A stretch of DNA of 64,000 nt from Zoogloea sp041908905 (GCF_041908905.1 NZ_JAYREK010000001.1:62001-126000); one strand, 5' to 3'. Numbered from the stretch's first letter, positions 1 through 10,006 are shown. Notes: generated by a model from the sequence alone, not told the origin. Numbers and translations: made by a program.

Positions 1-1220
1 TCCCGCGGCCACAGCACCCACATCTCGCCCTTCTGGCGCATCCTGCCGGCCAGGGCCCCGGCCTCGGCACCGAAGCCCCAGTAGAAATCGCCCCGCACGC
101 CGCCCTTGATCGCACTGCCGGTGTCCTGGGCCAGCATCAGGCGCTGCAGCGGCTGGGTGCTGCGCGGGTGGGTGGTGGCCAGGAACACCGGCGCCCCGAG
201 GGGGATGCTGCGCGGGTCCACCGCCATGCTGCGCCCCTCGGTGAGCGGCTGGCCGAGCGCCCCGACCGGCCCGCCGTTGCCGGCCGGCGCCTCGCGGAAA
301 AAGATGTAGCTCGGGTTGGCGTTGAGCATCTCCTGCAGACGCCCCGGGTTGGCCCGCGCCCAGTTCTTGATGCCCTCCATCGACGCCTGCTCGACGCGCA
401 GCTCGCCCTTGTCGGCCAGCCAGCGGCCAATCGACTGGTAGGGGTGGCCGTTGGTGTCGGCGTAGGCCAGGCGCACGATGCTGCCGTCGGGCAGCTGCAC
501 CCGGCCGGAGCCCTGCACCTGCAGGAAGAACAGCTCCACCGCGTCCTCGGCGTACAGCAGGGTCTTGCCGGCGAAGCGCTCCTTCAGCCGGTCGATGTCG
601 GCGCGGGAATAATAGGGCAGCACCTTGTTGCCGACCAGCCGGCCGCGCACCCGCAGCCCCTTCAGTTCCGGGTAGACCTCGGAGATGTCGAGGTTGAGCA
701 GGTCGTCGGGCACCCCCAGCACCGGCCAGGCGTAGGTTTTGGAGCGGCTGCGGCTGCCCTTGATGAGGGGCTCGTAGTAGCCGGTGATGAGGCCCTCGCG
801 ACTGCCGTCCGGGTTGCTCACCCGCCACGGCGTGAGGCGCGCCTCGAAGAAGCCCCGCGCCGCCGCGGCGCCCGGCCGCTCGCCCAGCCCGCGGGCCGCC
901 TCGCAGGTAGGCTGCCACACCGGCTGACGCGCCAGGGCCCGGCACGAGGCCAGGAAGGCCGGCCAGGCCTCGTCGTGGCGGTCGGCGCTCCAGCCGGGCA
1001 GCTCGGCCCAGCTCGCCGCCTGCAGCGGACGGGCCAGGGCCTGGGGCGCCGGAGCCCCGCCGGCCGGCGAGGCGGGCGGAGCCGACGGTGCCGGAGCCGG
1101 CGCGGGGGACGGGCGATGCTCGACGGGTGGACGCGGCGCCGTGCCACAGGCGGCAAGCAGCAGCGCGGCAAGCAGGGGAATCAGGCCCAGGGCGCGGGCA
1201 GGACGAGAAGCGGAAAACAT
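1..1220 (-). CDS. mltA: Membrane-bound lytic murein transglycosylase A, 3' end outside window
   Basis: Lytic transglycosylase that cleaves peptidoglycan glycan strands from the outer membrane inner face. The start is the ATG at 1218-1220. It opens a lipoprotein signal (MFSASRPARALGLIPLL, then a lipobox ending LLAAC) followed by a Pro/Ala-rich linker. The body has MltA-type stretches such as GYYEPL, VQGSGRVQLPDG and, near the window edge, AQDTGSAIKG followed by RGDFYWG, which belong to the 3D/barwin-like catalytic core with its Asp residues. About 406 residues are visible and the reading frame is still open at position 1, so the C-terminus lies outside. It is transcribed divergently from the small gene at 1308. 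Confidence 0.93.
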   Translation of the reverse strand, partial: MFSASRPARALGLIPLLAALLLAACGTAPRPPVEHRPSPAPAPAPSAPPASPAGGAPAPQALARPLQAASWAELPGWSADRHDEAWPAFLASCRALARQPVWQPTCEAARGLGERPGAAAARGFFEARLTPWRVSNPDGSREGLITGYYEPLIKGSRSRSKTYAWPVLGVPDDLLNLDISEVYPELKGLRVRGRLVGNKVLPYYSRADIDRLKERFAGKTLLYAEDAVELFFLQVQGSGRVQLPDGSIVRLAYADTNGHPYQSIGRWLADKGELRVEQASMEGIKNWARANPGRLQEMLNANPSYIFFREAPAGNGGPVGALGQPLTEGRSMAVDPRSIPLGAPVFLATTHPRSTQPLQRLMLAQDTGSAIKGGVRGDFYWGFGAEAGALAGRMRQKGEMWVLWPR

Positions 1221-1307
1221 GGATGGGGTACACTCGCGGCTTGCAATCGTTAGCCGCCCGAGTATACCCAGCGCCACCCCGGCCCGGGCCCACCAAAGGA
1301 GTGCACC

Positions 1308-1418
1308 ATGTGGTTGATCGGCCTCGAACTCGGCATCGCCGCCCTGCTGCTCGCCATCGTGGCCCTGGCCCTGCGCGCGCCCAAGAACAAGGACACGGAC
1401 GCCCCGCCCCATGACTGA
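1308..1418 (+). CDS. Small single-span membrane protein (36 aa)
   Basis: Small ORF MWLIGLELGIAALLL... ending KDTDAPPHD. It has one hydrophobic helix (residues about 2-23), then a charged, probably cytoplasmic tail. A good Shine-Dalgarno (AAAGGAG, 1295-1301) precedes the ATG. Its stop overlaps the start of the downstream DUF815 ATPase at 1411, so the two are probably translationally coupled. Function unknown; it could anchor or modulate its neighbour. The evidence is the ribosome site, the overlap and the membrane helix, not recognised homology. Confidence 0.6.
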   Translation: MWLIGLELGIAALLLAIVALALRAPKNKDTDAPPHD

Positions 1419-2274
1419 CCTCAACCAATTCCTGGCCCGCGCCGAGCGCCTGCTCGAACGCCTCGAAGGCCTGCTGCCGGCCGAGCCGGCCGCCCCCGAC
1501 TGGAACGCCTCCACCGCCTTCCGCTGGCGCCGCCGGCACAACTCGGCGGCCCTGCTGCCGGTGCCCCGCCCCCATCAGATCCGCCTGGACGACCTGCAGG
1601 ACATCGACGACAAGAAGGCCCGCATCGTCGCCAACACCCGCCAGTTCCTGGCCGGCAAGCGCGCCAACAATGTGCTCCTCACCGGCGCCCGCGGCACCGG
1701 CAAGTCCTCGCTGGTGAAGGCCCTGCTCACCGAGTTCGCCGCCGAAGGGCTGCGCCTGATCGAGGTGGACAAGGACGATCTCATCGACCTGCCCGACATC
1801 GTCGAGCTCCTCCACGGCCGGCCGGAGCGCTTCATCCTGTTCACCGACGACCTCTCCTTCGAGGACGGCGAGCCCGCCTACAAGGCCCTCAAGAGCGTCC
1901 TCGACGGCTCGCTGGCGGCGGTGCCCGACAACGTGCTGATCTACGCCACCTCCAACCGGCGCCACCTGATGCCGGAATACTTCGCCGAAAATGCCGCCAC
2001 CAAACACGTCGGCGACGAAGTCCATCCGGCCGAGGCGGTCGAGGAGAAGATCTCCCTGTCCGAACGCTTCGGGCTGTGGATCTCGTTCTACCCCTTCAGC
2101 CAGGACGAGTACCTGAAGGTCGTGAACCACTGGCTCGGCGAGTTCGGCGTGCCGGCCGAGGCCATCGCCGGCGCCCGCGGCGAGGCCCTGCAGTGGGCCC
2201 TGCTGCGCGGCTCGCGCAGCGGCCGGGTGGCCTGGCAGTTCGCCCGGGACTACGCGGGGCACCACGCGGCATGA
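1411..2274 (+). CDS. DUF815 family AAA-type ATP-binding protein
   Basis: A 287-residue P-loop ATPase of the DUF815 family. An N-terminal helical part (1-70) is followed by Walker A GARGTGKSS at about residue 92 and a Walker B-like strand ILFTDDLSF at about 140-150. Then come sensor-type residues in YATSNRRHLMPE and a C-terminal lid. Members are soluble proteins of unknown cellular role, often next to a mutT-type gene, as here. The start overlaps the preceding small membrane ORF, and the stop overlaps the Nudix start (ATGA), so this is a three-gene operon. Confidence 0.88.
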   Translation: MTDLNQFLARAERLLERLEGLLPAEPAAPDWNASTAFRWRRRHNSAALLPVPRPHQIRLDDLQDIDDKKARIVANTRQFLAGKRANNVLLTGARGTGKSSLVKALLTEFAAEGLRLIEVDKDDLIDLPDIVELLHGRPERFILFTDDLSFEDGEPAYKALKSVLDGSLAAVPDNVLIYATSNRRHLMPEYFAENAATKHVGDEVHPAEAVEEKISLSERFGLWISFYPFSQDEYLKVVNHWLGEFGVPAEAIAGARGEALQWALLRGSRSGRVAWQFARDYAGHHAA

Positions 2275-3209
2275 AGAAGATCGTCCATGTGGCCGCCGCG
2301 GTGATCACCCGCCCCGACGGCAGCGTCCTCCTCGGCCAGCGCGCCCCCGACACCTTCTACCCCGGCTACTGGGAGTTCCCCGGCGGCAAGGTCGAACCCG
2401 GCGAGACCCCGCGGGACGCCCTGATCCGCGAACTCGACGAGGAGCTCGGCATGCGGGTGGACGCGGCCTACCCGTGGATCACCCGCGAGCACGTGTATGA
2501 ACACGCCCACGTCAGCCTGCACTTTTTCGAGGTCACCGCCTGGCGCGGCGAGATCCACGACCGGGTGCATTCCGCTCTCAGCTGGCAGCAGGCCGGCGCA
2601 ATGGACGTCGGCCCGATGCTGCCGGCCAACGGCCCCATCCTGAAGGCCCTGCGCCTGCCGCGCGTCTGCGGCATCACCCACGCCGGCGAGATCGGCATCG
2701 ACACCCAGCTGGCCCGCCTCGAGGCGGCCCTCGCCGGCGGCCTGCGCCTCGTGCAGATCCGCGAACCGGCCCTGCCCGACGCCGACTGCGAGCGCTTCGC
2801 CCGCGCCGTCGTGGAGCGCTGCCACGCGGCCGGCGCCCTGGCGGTGGTGAACGGCGACGCGGCGCTGGCCCGGCGCATCGGCGCCGACGGCCTGCACCTG
2901 CCGGCCCGCAGCCTGATGGCCGCCGACCGCCGGCCGGACTTCGAGTGGGTCGGCGCGTCCTGTCACAGCCGGGCCGAGCTCGAACAGGCGGCGGCCCTCG
3001 AACTCGACTACGCCCTCCTCGGCGCCGTCCGGCCGACCCAGAGCCATCCGGAACGCGCGCCCCTCGGCTGGCCGGCCTTCGGCGAGCTGATCGCCCGGCT
3101 TCCGCTGCCGGTATTCGCCCTGGGCGGCCTCTCCGCCGGCGACCTGGAGACGGCCAAGGCGGCCGGCGCCCACGGCGTCGCAGGCATCCGGGGCATCTGG
3201 CAGGCGTAA
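2271..3209 (+). CDS. mutT: Nudix hydrolase fused to a ThiE-like (thiamine phosphate synthase) domain
   Basis: A 312-residue two-domain protein. Residues 1-130 are a MutT-type Nudix domain with the Nudix box GGKVEPGETPRDALIRELDE followed by ELG, expected to remove oxidised nucleotides such as 8-oxo-dGTP. Residues about 133-312 are a TIM-barrel thiamine monophosphate synthase-like domain (RLVQIREPALPD, GADGLHLPARSL, FALGGLSAGD). This fusion is well known in beta/gammaproteobacteria, and the ThiE-like part is often annotated as degenerate. The start ATG at 2271 overlaps the ATPase stop. A bidirectional terminator follows. Confidence 0.92.
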   Translation: MKKIVHVAAAVITRPDGSVLLGQRAPDTFYPGYWEFPGGKVEPGETPRDALIRELDEELGMRVDAAYPWITREHVYEHAHVSLHFFEVTAWRGEIHDRVHSALSWQQAGAMDVGPMLPANGPILKALRLPRVCGITHAGEIGIDTQLARLEAALAGGLRLVQIREPALPDADCERFARAVVERCHAAGALAVVNGDAALARRIGADGLHLPARSLMAADRRPDFEWVGASCHSRAELEQAAALELDYALLGAVRPTQSHPERAPLGWPAFGELIARLPLPVFALGGLSAGDLETAKAAGAHGVAGIRGIWQA

Positions 3210-3258
3210 AGGACGCGGCCCGGGCCGACGGGGCAAGGATCCACGGCCGGCCCACATG

Positions 3259-3291
3259 AAAAACGCCTCGCGAAACCTGCGAGGCGTTTTT
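3259..3291. terminator. Bidirectional rho-independent terminator
   Basis: Inverted repeat AAACGCCTCG / CGAGGCGTTT around a 10-base loop. It has A-runs before and T-runs after, so it can act on both strands. It separates the converging Nudix gene (+) and yacG (-). Confidence 0.85.
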
Positions 3292-3317
3292 ATCTTGGCA
3301 CTGCCGCGGCGGAAGCC

Positions 3318-3527
3318 TCAGTGGGGCCGGCGCAGCGGATCGGCTTCGTCGTCGAGGGGCGTCGTCTCGCCTTCGACGCGGTATTTGTCGGACGCCCAGG
3401 CGCCCAGGTCGATCAGGCGGCAGCGTTCGGAACAGAACGGGCGGTAGGGGCTGTCGGGGCCCCACACCACATCGGCGCCGCAGGTCGGGCAGCGCACCTT
3501 GCGCGGCTTGGCGGGCTGGTCGGTCAT
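3318..3527 (-). CDS. yacG: DNA gyrase inhibitor / zinc-binding protein YacG
   Basis: A 69-residue zinc ribbon protein. The four ligands are visible in VRCPTCGAD and FCSERCRLIDLG, the family signature. E. coli YacG binds GyrB and inhibits gyrase (family knowledge). The start is the ATG at 3525-3527, which overlaps the stop of zapD by four bases, so the pair is co-translated. The acidic C-terminal tail (DDEADPLRRPH) is typical. The same zapD-yacG order is found in many proteobacteria next to coaE. Confidence 0.93.
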   Translation of the reverse strand: MTDQPAKPRKVRCPTCGADVVWGPDSPYRPFCSERCRLIDLGAWASDKYRVEGETTPLDDEADPLRRPH

Positions 3528-4279
3528 AGATTGCAGAACGTGAGCTCGAAGGGCACGTCCACGTCCACCTGGCCGGGCCGGGTCACGGTTTCGGCGTGCA
3601 TGAAGCGGACGTTGAGGGCGTACTTGTTGGCGCTGGTCTCGGGCACACACATGGCGCTGCCGCGCAGGCGGATGCGGATCATCTGCACCGTGCGCCCCCC
3701 CATGGTCTGCTGGAACGCGCCCCGCCGTGCCACCAGGGCCTCGGGGCTGCCGCTGGCGCGCAGCAGGCGCAGCACGATGACCAGGCCGTCGCGGATCGGC
3801 AGCAGCGGCTGGATCCAGGCCGTCAGGTCGTGGCGGCGGGCTTCGACGTTGCGGTTGAGCCAGTGGTGGTAGGACGGCAGGTCGAACTCGCAGGCGCCGC
3901 CGGGGATCGCCGCCCGGCTGCGGATGTTCATCAGCCACTCGTTTTCGCGCAGGTACTGCCCGGTCTTGCCGGCCATCGCCAGCAGGGACGCGGAGGCCTG
4001 CTCGATCTCGTAGAGGGCGCCGGAGAGGGCCTCTTCGGAGATCTCGGGGTTGTTGCGGAACGACAGCAGGATCTGGCGCTGGCGTTCGAGCTCCTGAACC
4101 AGGTCGACCTTGAGATCGGCACGACTGGCCACTTCGAGCACCTCGAACAGCGTGATGAGGGCTACATGGTGTTCGAGGGAGCCTTCCGCGCGGACGAAGT
4201 GGGCAACCTTCTCGAACAGATCCTCCAGGCGGAGGAGCGTGCGGATCCTCTCGTTGAGCGGATATTCGTAGGTGATCAC
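3524..4279 (-). CDS. zapD: Cell division protein ZapD
   Basis: A 251-residue DUF1342 protein that bundles FtsZ filaments at the midcell ring in the cytoplasm. The N-terminal helical half begins ITYEYPLNERIRTLLRLEDLF and the C-terminal beta domain ends in VPFELTFCNL, both highly conserved. Length matches the family (about 250). It lies downstream of coaE and overlaps yacG by ATGA, the usual arrangement. The start ATG at 4277-4279 gives the canonical N-terminus. Confidence 0.95.
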   Translation of the reverse strand: MITYEYPLNERIRTLLRLEDLFEKVAHFVRAEGSLEHHVALITLFEVLEVASRADLKVDLVQELERQRQILLSFRNNPEISEEALSGALYEIEQASASLLAMAGKTGQYLRENEWLMNIRSRAAIPGGACEFDLPSYHHWLNRNVEARRHDLTAWIQPLLPIRDGLVIVLRLLRASGSPEALVARRGAFQQTMGGRTVQMIRIRLRGSAMCVPETSANKYALNVRFMHAETVTRPGQVDVDVPFELTFCNL

Positions 4280-4345
4280 GCGCGCGCCTGAATGAGGATT
4301 GAGTGGATTTGGACGGCCAATGCCGCCCGATCGGCGCAGATCATA

Positions 4346-4969
4346 TCATACGGCTCCGCCCCTCGCCGCGAGCCGCAGATAGACGCCATGCAGGCGCTCC
4401 ACCTGCTCGACGAGCTGCGCAGGAGTGCCGCCATTGTCGACCACGTCGTCGGCCGCCGCCAGGCGTTCGGCGCGGCTCGCCTGGGCGGCCATGATGGCCC
4501 GCACCTGGCTCTCTTCGAGCCCGCTGCGCTGCATTACCCGGGCGATCTGGACGGCCTCGGGGCAATCGACCACACACAGGCGCCGCACCCGCTGCCGGTA
4601 GGTGCCCGACTCGATCAGCAGCGGCACCACCAGCATCACGTAGGGCGCGCGGGCGGCGCGGCACAGCCGGTCGCTCTCGGCGCGGATCATGGGGTGCAGG
4701 ATGGCCTCCAGGCGTTTGCGGGCCTCGGGGTCTTCAAAGGCCAGGGCACGCATCGCCGGACGGTTGAGGGCACCGTCGGCCGCCACCACACCGGCGCCGA
4801 AGGCCTCCCGGATGGCCTCCATCGCCGCGCCGCCGGGGGCGGTGAGCCGGTGGGCGATCTGGTCGGTGTCCACCACCTCGGCACCGCGGGCGGCAAAGAG
4901 ATCGGCGGCGGCGCTCTTGCCGCTGCCGATGCCGCCGGTCAGGCCGACGACGAAAGGGGTCTCGCTCAT
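4346..4969 (-). CDS. coaE: Dephospho-CoA kinase
   Basis: Last enzyme of CoA synthesis: ATP-dependent 3'-phosphorylation of dephospho-CoA. The P-loop GLTGGIGSGKS is at residues 8-18, followed by DTDQIAHRL and VVPLLIE typical of CoaE. The ATG at 4969 (MSETPFVVGL) is preferred over an in-frame GTG nine bases upstream because it forms an ATGA overlap with the SPOR gene stop and gives the usual N-terminus. Product 207 aa. The pilD gene often found upstream is replaced here by a SPOR protein. Confidence 0.95.
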   Translation of the reverse strand: MSETPFVVGLTGGIGSGKSAAADLFAARGAEVVDTDQIAHRLTAPGGAAMEAIREAFGAGVVAADGALNRPAMRALAFEDPEARKRLEAILHPMIRAESDRLCRAARAPYVMLVVPLLIESGTYRQRVRRLCVVDCPEAVQIARVMQRSGLEESQVRAIMAAQASRAERLAAADDVVDNGGTPAQLVEQVERLHGVYLRLAARGGAV

Positions 4970-5691
4970 GGATTGCACTCGAGTCGGTTCGCGCCCCGCA
5001 GGCGCTCGGAGAGATCGCTGGCCAGCGTGGCCAGGCCGTCGCTCGGCCCGCGCACCTCGACCCGCAGGGCGGTCGCCCCGCGGCCGGCCACCTGGGCGGA
5101 GCGGACACCCTTCTCGCGCAGGCTCTCGAGGAGCCGGTTGGCCTGGGTTTCGTTCTTGTACAAGCCCAGGGAGATCGCGAACTGGGCGGGGCCCGGATCA
5201 TTGACGATGAAGAGATCGTTCACGCCGAGCTTGCGAAGCTCGGCCGCCTTGCGCTCGGCGGCCTCCTTGCTGCCCTGGGGCGGGACATGCACCCACCACG
5301 AGGTCACGGCGCCGGTGCGGCTCTCGGTGAGCTTGAAGCCGGGGCCGGCGCTGGCGATGCGGGCCCCCAGCTCGTCGCGCTGCGGGGTGGTGAGGCCACT
5401 GAAGGCCACGCAGCCCGGCGGGGCGGGCCGCTCGGGCACGGCGGGCGGCTCCGCCGGCTGCGGCGGAGGAGCCTCGGCCGGTGCCGGCGCGGCAGCCACC
5501 GGGGCAGGCGCCGGCGTCGGGACGGCCAGGGGCGCCTCGGCAACGAGGCGCATCCGTTCGGGATTGAGCTGGTTGCTCAGGCGCTCCGGCTCGCCGGGAT
5601 AAGACCCGCCACCCAGCCAGCCCTTCCAGACGGCCAGGGCCAGCAGGTTGGCAAATGCCAGGGCGATGACGACTACACGTAATTGAGCCAT
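4966..5691 (-). CDS. SPOR-domain inner membrane protein
   Basis: A 241-residue protein. A single N-terminal membrane anchor (residues about 4-24) is followed by a long Pro/Ala-rich periplasmic spacer (55-90) and a C-terminal SPOR-type domain (about 105-185: SWWVHVPPQGSKEAAERKAAELRKLGV, then QFAISLGLYKNETQANRLLESLREKG). SPOR domains bind denuded septal peptidoglycan, so a role near the division site is plausible, in line with the downstream zapD. The specific partner is unknown. It overlaps coaE. Confidence 0.82.
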   Translation of the reverse strand: MAQLRVVVIALAFANLLALAVWKGWLGGGSYPGEPERLSNQLNPERMRLVAEAPLAVPTPAPAPVAAAPAPAEAPPPQPAEPPAVPERPAPPGCVAFSGLTTPQRDELGARIASAGPGFKLTESRTGAVTSWWVHVPPQGSKEAAERKAAELRKLGVNDLFIVNDPGPAQFAISLGLYKNETQANRLLESLREKGVRSAQVAGRGATALRVEVRGPSDGLATLASDLSERLRGANRLECNP

Positions 5692-5765
5692 GAACGCAAG
5701 ACTAACCCATCACGGTCAGCTCGAAAAGGCACCCCAAAGGCCTGCAGGCAGGCCGTTACACGGAA

Positions 5766-6485
5766 TCACAATTCAGGCAGCATGCGCGCCAGGCCCTCGA
5801 GGACGAGGTTATCCACCTGCCGCAGCGGGATGTCGAGCAGCGGCGCCAGGCTGCCCGCCGCCCCGCCGTTGAGCAGGCACACCGCGCCGGTTTCGGCCTC
5901 GACCAGGCGGAACATGCGTTCGATGGCGCCGAGCTGGGCGTGCAGACAGCCGCTCACGATGGCATCGACGGTGCGCCGCGGCAGGGGCTCGAAGCGCCCG
6001 TCGGCGAGGGGCAGCTGGGCCGTGTCGCGGGCCAGCGAGCTGCGCATCAGGTCGAGCCCCGGGAGGATCACGCCCCCTTGGAAGACGCCCGCCCCGTCGA
6101 GCACATCGGCGGTGGTGGCGGTGCCGGAGGTGACCACCAGCGCCGCCGCGCCGTGCAGGGCACGGGCACCGATCAGCGCCGCCCAGCGGTCCGCACCGAG
6201 GCGGGACGGGTCGAGATAACGGTTATGCACCCCGAAGGCCGACTCCACCGGCCGGATCCACTCCGGCTCCAGGGAGCGGGCCGCCAGCAGCCCGGCCAGC
6301 CGCGCTGCCACCTCAGCGCCGGCCACGTTGGCGCCCAGCACCCGCCGGACCGGCCCGGCGGCGGCGAGCACCCCGGCCAGCTCATCGAGCGCCGCCAGGG
6401 CGATGGCACCCTGGCCATGCCAGCCGGCCGCCCCCCAAAGACCCCACTTGAGCCGCGTGTTGCCCGCGTCGAGCAGCAGATCCAT
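5766..6485 (-). CDS. coaX: Type III pantothenate kinase
   Basis: First committed step of CoA synthesis. The 239-residue ASKHA-fold enzyme shows the phosphate-1 motif MDLLLDAGNTRLKWG at the N-terminus, LGADRWAALIGAR in the middle, the adenosine-site SGTATTADVLD and GGVILPGLDLM. The long open frame continues upstream, but the ATG at 6483-6485 gives the canonical N-terminus and overlaps the birA stop (ATGA). The birA-coaX order is standard in betaproteobacteria. Confidence 0.94.
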   Translation of the reverse strand: MDLLLDAGNTRLKWGLWGAAGWHGQGAIALAALDELAGVLAAAGPVRRVLGANVAGAEVAARLAGLLAARSLEPEWIRPVESAFGVHNRYLDPSRLGADRWAALIGARALHGAAALVVTSGTATTADVLDGAGVFQGGVILPGLDLMRSSLARDTAQLPLADGRFEPLPRRTVDAIVSGCLHAQLGAIERMFRLVEAETGAVCLLNGGAAGSLAPLLDIPLRQVDNLVLEGLARMLPEL

Positions 6486-7288
6486 CAGGCCAGCCTCAGG
6501 GACACGTCGCCAGAGAGCACGCGGCGCAGGCCCTCGGAGGTCTGCAGGAGCAGCGCGCCGTCCGAATCCACGCCGACGCAGGTGCCGGCGAGGGGCTCCG
6601 CCTCGCCAAGGATCTGCACCGGCAGCTCGGCAAAGGCGTTGCGCTGCTGCCAGGCGCCACGGAGCGGCTCGAAGCCGGCCTCGGCGCAGATCCCGAGCAG
6701 CCGGTGCAGCTGGGCCAGCACCAGGCCCAGAAGCCGGCTGCCGGCCGGCGGCGCATCGAGACAGCGGGCGAGATCGGTGACCCCGAGGGCCGACTCGATG
6801 GCCGCCTCCGGGGGCAGGCGCAGGTTGATGCCCACCCCGATCACCGCCGCCGACGGCCGGCCGCGGCCCGAGACGAGCTCGATCAGGATGCCGGCGATCT
6901 TGTGGCCATGGACGAGCACGTCGTTGGGCCACTTGAGCTGGACGCCCTCGACGCCGAGCGCTTCGAGGGTCCGCGCCACCGCCAGCCCGACGACCAGCGA
7001 CAGGCCGGGCGGCACCGTCCCGCCGGGCGCGAAGCGCCACTGCAGCGAGAAGGTCAGCCCGGCCCCCGGCCAGGATTGCCACACCCGGCCACGGCGCCCG
7101 CGCCCGGCGGTCTGACGGTCGGCGGCGAGGACGGGGATCCGGCCGTCGTCGGGGGGCGGGTCGGCCAGCAGGCAACTGTTGGTGGAGTCGCACTCCGGCA
7201 GCAGCTCGACGGAAAACGCATCCGCCAGGCTGCCCAGCGCGGCGGCCACTTCGGCCCGGCTCAGGGGTTCAAAGTTGGGATGATCCAA
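6485..7288 (-). CDS. birA: Biotin-[acetyl-CoA-carboxylase] ligase, catalytic-only form
   Basis: Attaches biotin to the acetyl-CoA carboxylase carrier protein. The 267 residues contain the biotinyl-AMP loop GRGRRGRVW, the catalytic-site KWPNDV and GIGINLRLP-type stretches. There is no N-terminal winged HTH, so this is the group I form that cannot repress the biotin operon. The start shown is a TTG (7286-7288) without a convincing ribosome site, so the exact N-terminus is uncertain by a few residues. It is co-transcribed with coaX. Confidence 0.92.
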   Translation of the reverse strand: MDHPNFEPLSRAEVAAALGSLADAFSVELLPECDSTNSCLLADPPPDDGRIPVLAADRQTAGRGRRGRVWQSWPGAGLTFSLQWRFAPGGTVPPGLSLVVGLAVARTLEALGVEGVQLKWPNDVLVHGHKIAGILIELVSGRGRPSAAVIGVGINLRLPPEAAIESALGVTDLARCLDAPPAGSRLLGLVLAQLHRLLGICAEAGFEPLRGAWQQRNAFAELPVQILGEAEPLAGTCVGVDSDGALLLQTSEGLRRVLSGDVSLRLA

Positions 7289-7422
7289 GGTTCACGACCC
7301 GGCACAGTCAAACGAGGGGCTGATTATGGAGGATGGCGGCCAGCCTGGGGAGCGGCGTGTGCCCAAAACCACGAGCCGGCCCGCCCCGCCGTCGCCTGGC
7401 GGACGCGCGCAGCCCCCCCAGC

Positions 7423-8826
<1,404 letters not shown>

Positions 8827-8874
8827 GTCGGTTGCGCCAAAGTAAAAGGGGACGATCGGAGCGGGCGGCTCGAA

Positions 8875-8891
8875 TGCACCATCATGGTGCC
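8875..8891. promoter_or_regulatory. NtrC-binding box between ntrB and ntrC
   Basis: TGCACC-ATCAT-GGTGCC, one mismatch from the NtrC dyad TGCACC-N5-GGTGCA. It lies in the 78-base gap between ntrB and ntrC, just upstream of ntrC. It could give autoregulation or repression of ntrC by occupancy. No sigma54 promoter is evident between the box and the gene. Confidence 0.7.
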
Positions 8892-8904
8892 ACCTCCGGG
8901 CCGC

Positions 8905-9978
8905 TCAGGCATCCGCGTCCCTCGAGATCGGAAGAAAAATCGTGAAGCAGGTACGGCCGGGGCGGGACTCCACCTCGATCGCGCCATGGTGCTGCTCGAC
9001 GAAGCTCTGCGCCAGGGACAGCCCCAGCCCGCTGCCGTTTTCGCGGCCGGAGACCAGCGGGTAGAAGATCCGGTCGCGGATGTCATCGGGGATGCCCGGG
9101 CCGTTGTCGATCACCTGCAGCTGGACAGCCAGCTTGAAGCGGCGCTTGGCCAGGGTGACCTGGCGCGCGGCGCGGGTCCGCATCACGATCTCACCGCTGC
9201 TCTGCATGGCCTGGGCGGCATTGCGGGCGATGTTGAGGATGGCCTGGATCAGCTGCTCGCGATCGCCGGTGACCAGGGGCAGGCTGGTGTCGTAGTCGCG
9301 CCGCACCGCGACGCCGGGAAACTCGGCCAGGATCAGGCGACGCACCCGCTCCACCACGTCGTGCAGGTTGAGCTGGGTGGGCTGCATCATCCGGTGGGAG
9401 GTGAGCAGCCGGATCATCAGGTCCTGCAGGCGGTCGGCCTCGGCGATGATGACCTGGGTGTATTCGCGCAGCTGGGGGTCGTCCAGCTCCCGCTCGAGCA
9501 GTTGCGCCGAGCCGCGGATGCCGCCGAGGGGGTTCTTGATCTCGTGGGCCAGGTTGCGCACCAGTTCGCGGTTGGCCTGCTGCTGGTGGGCGAGCTGCTC
9601 CTCCCGCGCCACCTTGAGCTGGGCGTCCATGGGGCGGAACTCCAGCAACAGGCGCGCCCCCGCCACTTCCACCGGCGTCACCGTGCAATCGAGGTGCAGG
9701 GCCTCCATGCCGGGGCGCAGCACGTTGAGGTTGTGCCCGGTGTAGCTCCAGTTGTCCCGCAGCACACGGTCCAGCGCACTTTCGAGCCCGACCGGCTCGC
9801 CGAGCAGGCGGCGCAGGGGCTGGCCGACGATCTTGCGGCTGCTCGTCGCAAACAGGTTCTCGGCCCCCGGATTGAGGTAACGCACCGCGAGCTGCTCGTC
9901 GATCAGCACCACAGCCGAGGACAGCAGCTCAAGGCCGGAGAAAGCGGAGGGCGCGATGGCGGGCGGGTGGTTTTGCAT
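8905..9978 (-). CDS. glnL: Nitrogen regulation histidine kinase NtrB
   Basis: A 357-residue soluble kinase/phosphatase that controls NtrC and responds to PII proteins. A PAS domain (about 10-110: LLSSAVVLIDEQLAVRYLNP) is followed by an H-box with LAHEIKNPLGGIRGSAQLL. The HATPase domain carries NIARNAAQAM, IDNGPGIPDDIRDRIFYPLVSG and GSGLGLSLAQS. The ATG at 9978 gives a normal N-terminus but has no clear Shine-Dalgarno. A sigma54-type promoter match lies directly upstream, which would make that transcript almost leaderless. Confidence 0.95.
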   Translation of the reverse strand: MQNHPPAIAPSAFSGLELLSSAVVLIDEQLAVRYLNPGAENLFATSSRKIVGQPLRRLLGEPVGLESALDRVLRDNWSYTGHNLNVLRPGMEALHLDCTVTPVEVAGARLLLEFRPMDAQLKVAREEQLAHQQQANRELVRNLAHEIKNPLGGIRGSAQLLERELDDPQLREYTQVIIAEADRLQDLMIRLLTSHRMMQPTQLNLHDVVERVRRLILAEFPGVAVRRDYDTSLPLVTGDREQLIQAILNIARNAAQAMQSSGEIVMRTRAARQVTLAKRRFKLAVQLQVIDNGPGIPDDIRDRIFYPLVSGRENGSGLGLSLAQSFVEQHHGAIEVESRPGRTCFTIFLPISRDADA

Positions 9979-9990
9979 GATGCAGGCCGT

Positions 9991-10006
9991 TGCAAGAAGC
10001 AGGCCA
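9991..10006 (-). promoter_or_regulatory. Candidate sigma54 promoter of ntrB
   Basis: Read on the minus strand the sequence is TGGCCTG-CTTC-TTGCA, a 14/16-type match to TGGCACG-N4-TTGCA with correct GG/GC spacing. The predicted start site is about 9980, two bases before the ntrB start codon. A perfect NtrC box about 300 bases upstream (10302-10318) could serve as its enhancer. Confidence 0.5.

Noticed and set aside
4346..6486. Long plus-strand open frames opposite coaE, SPOR and coaX
   Set aside because: These are GC-rich antisense shadows of well-recognised genes, with Arg/His/Pro-rich composition.
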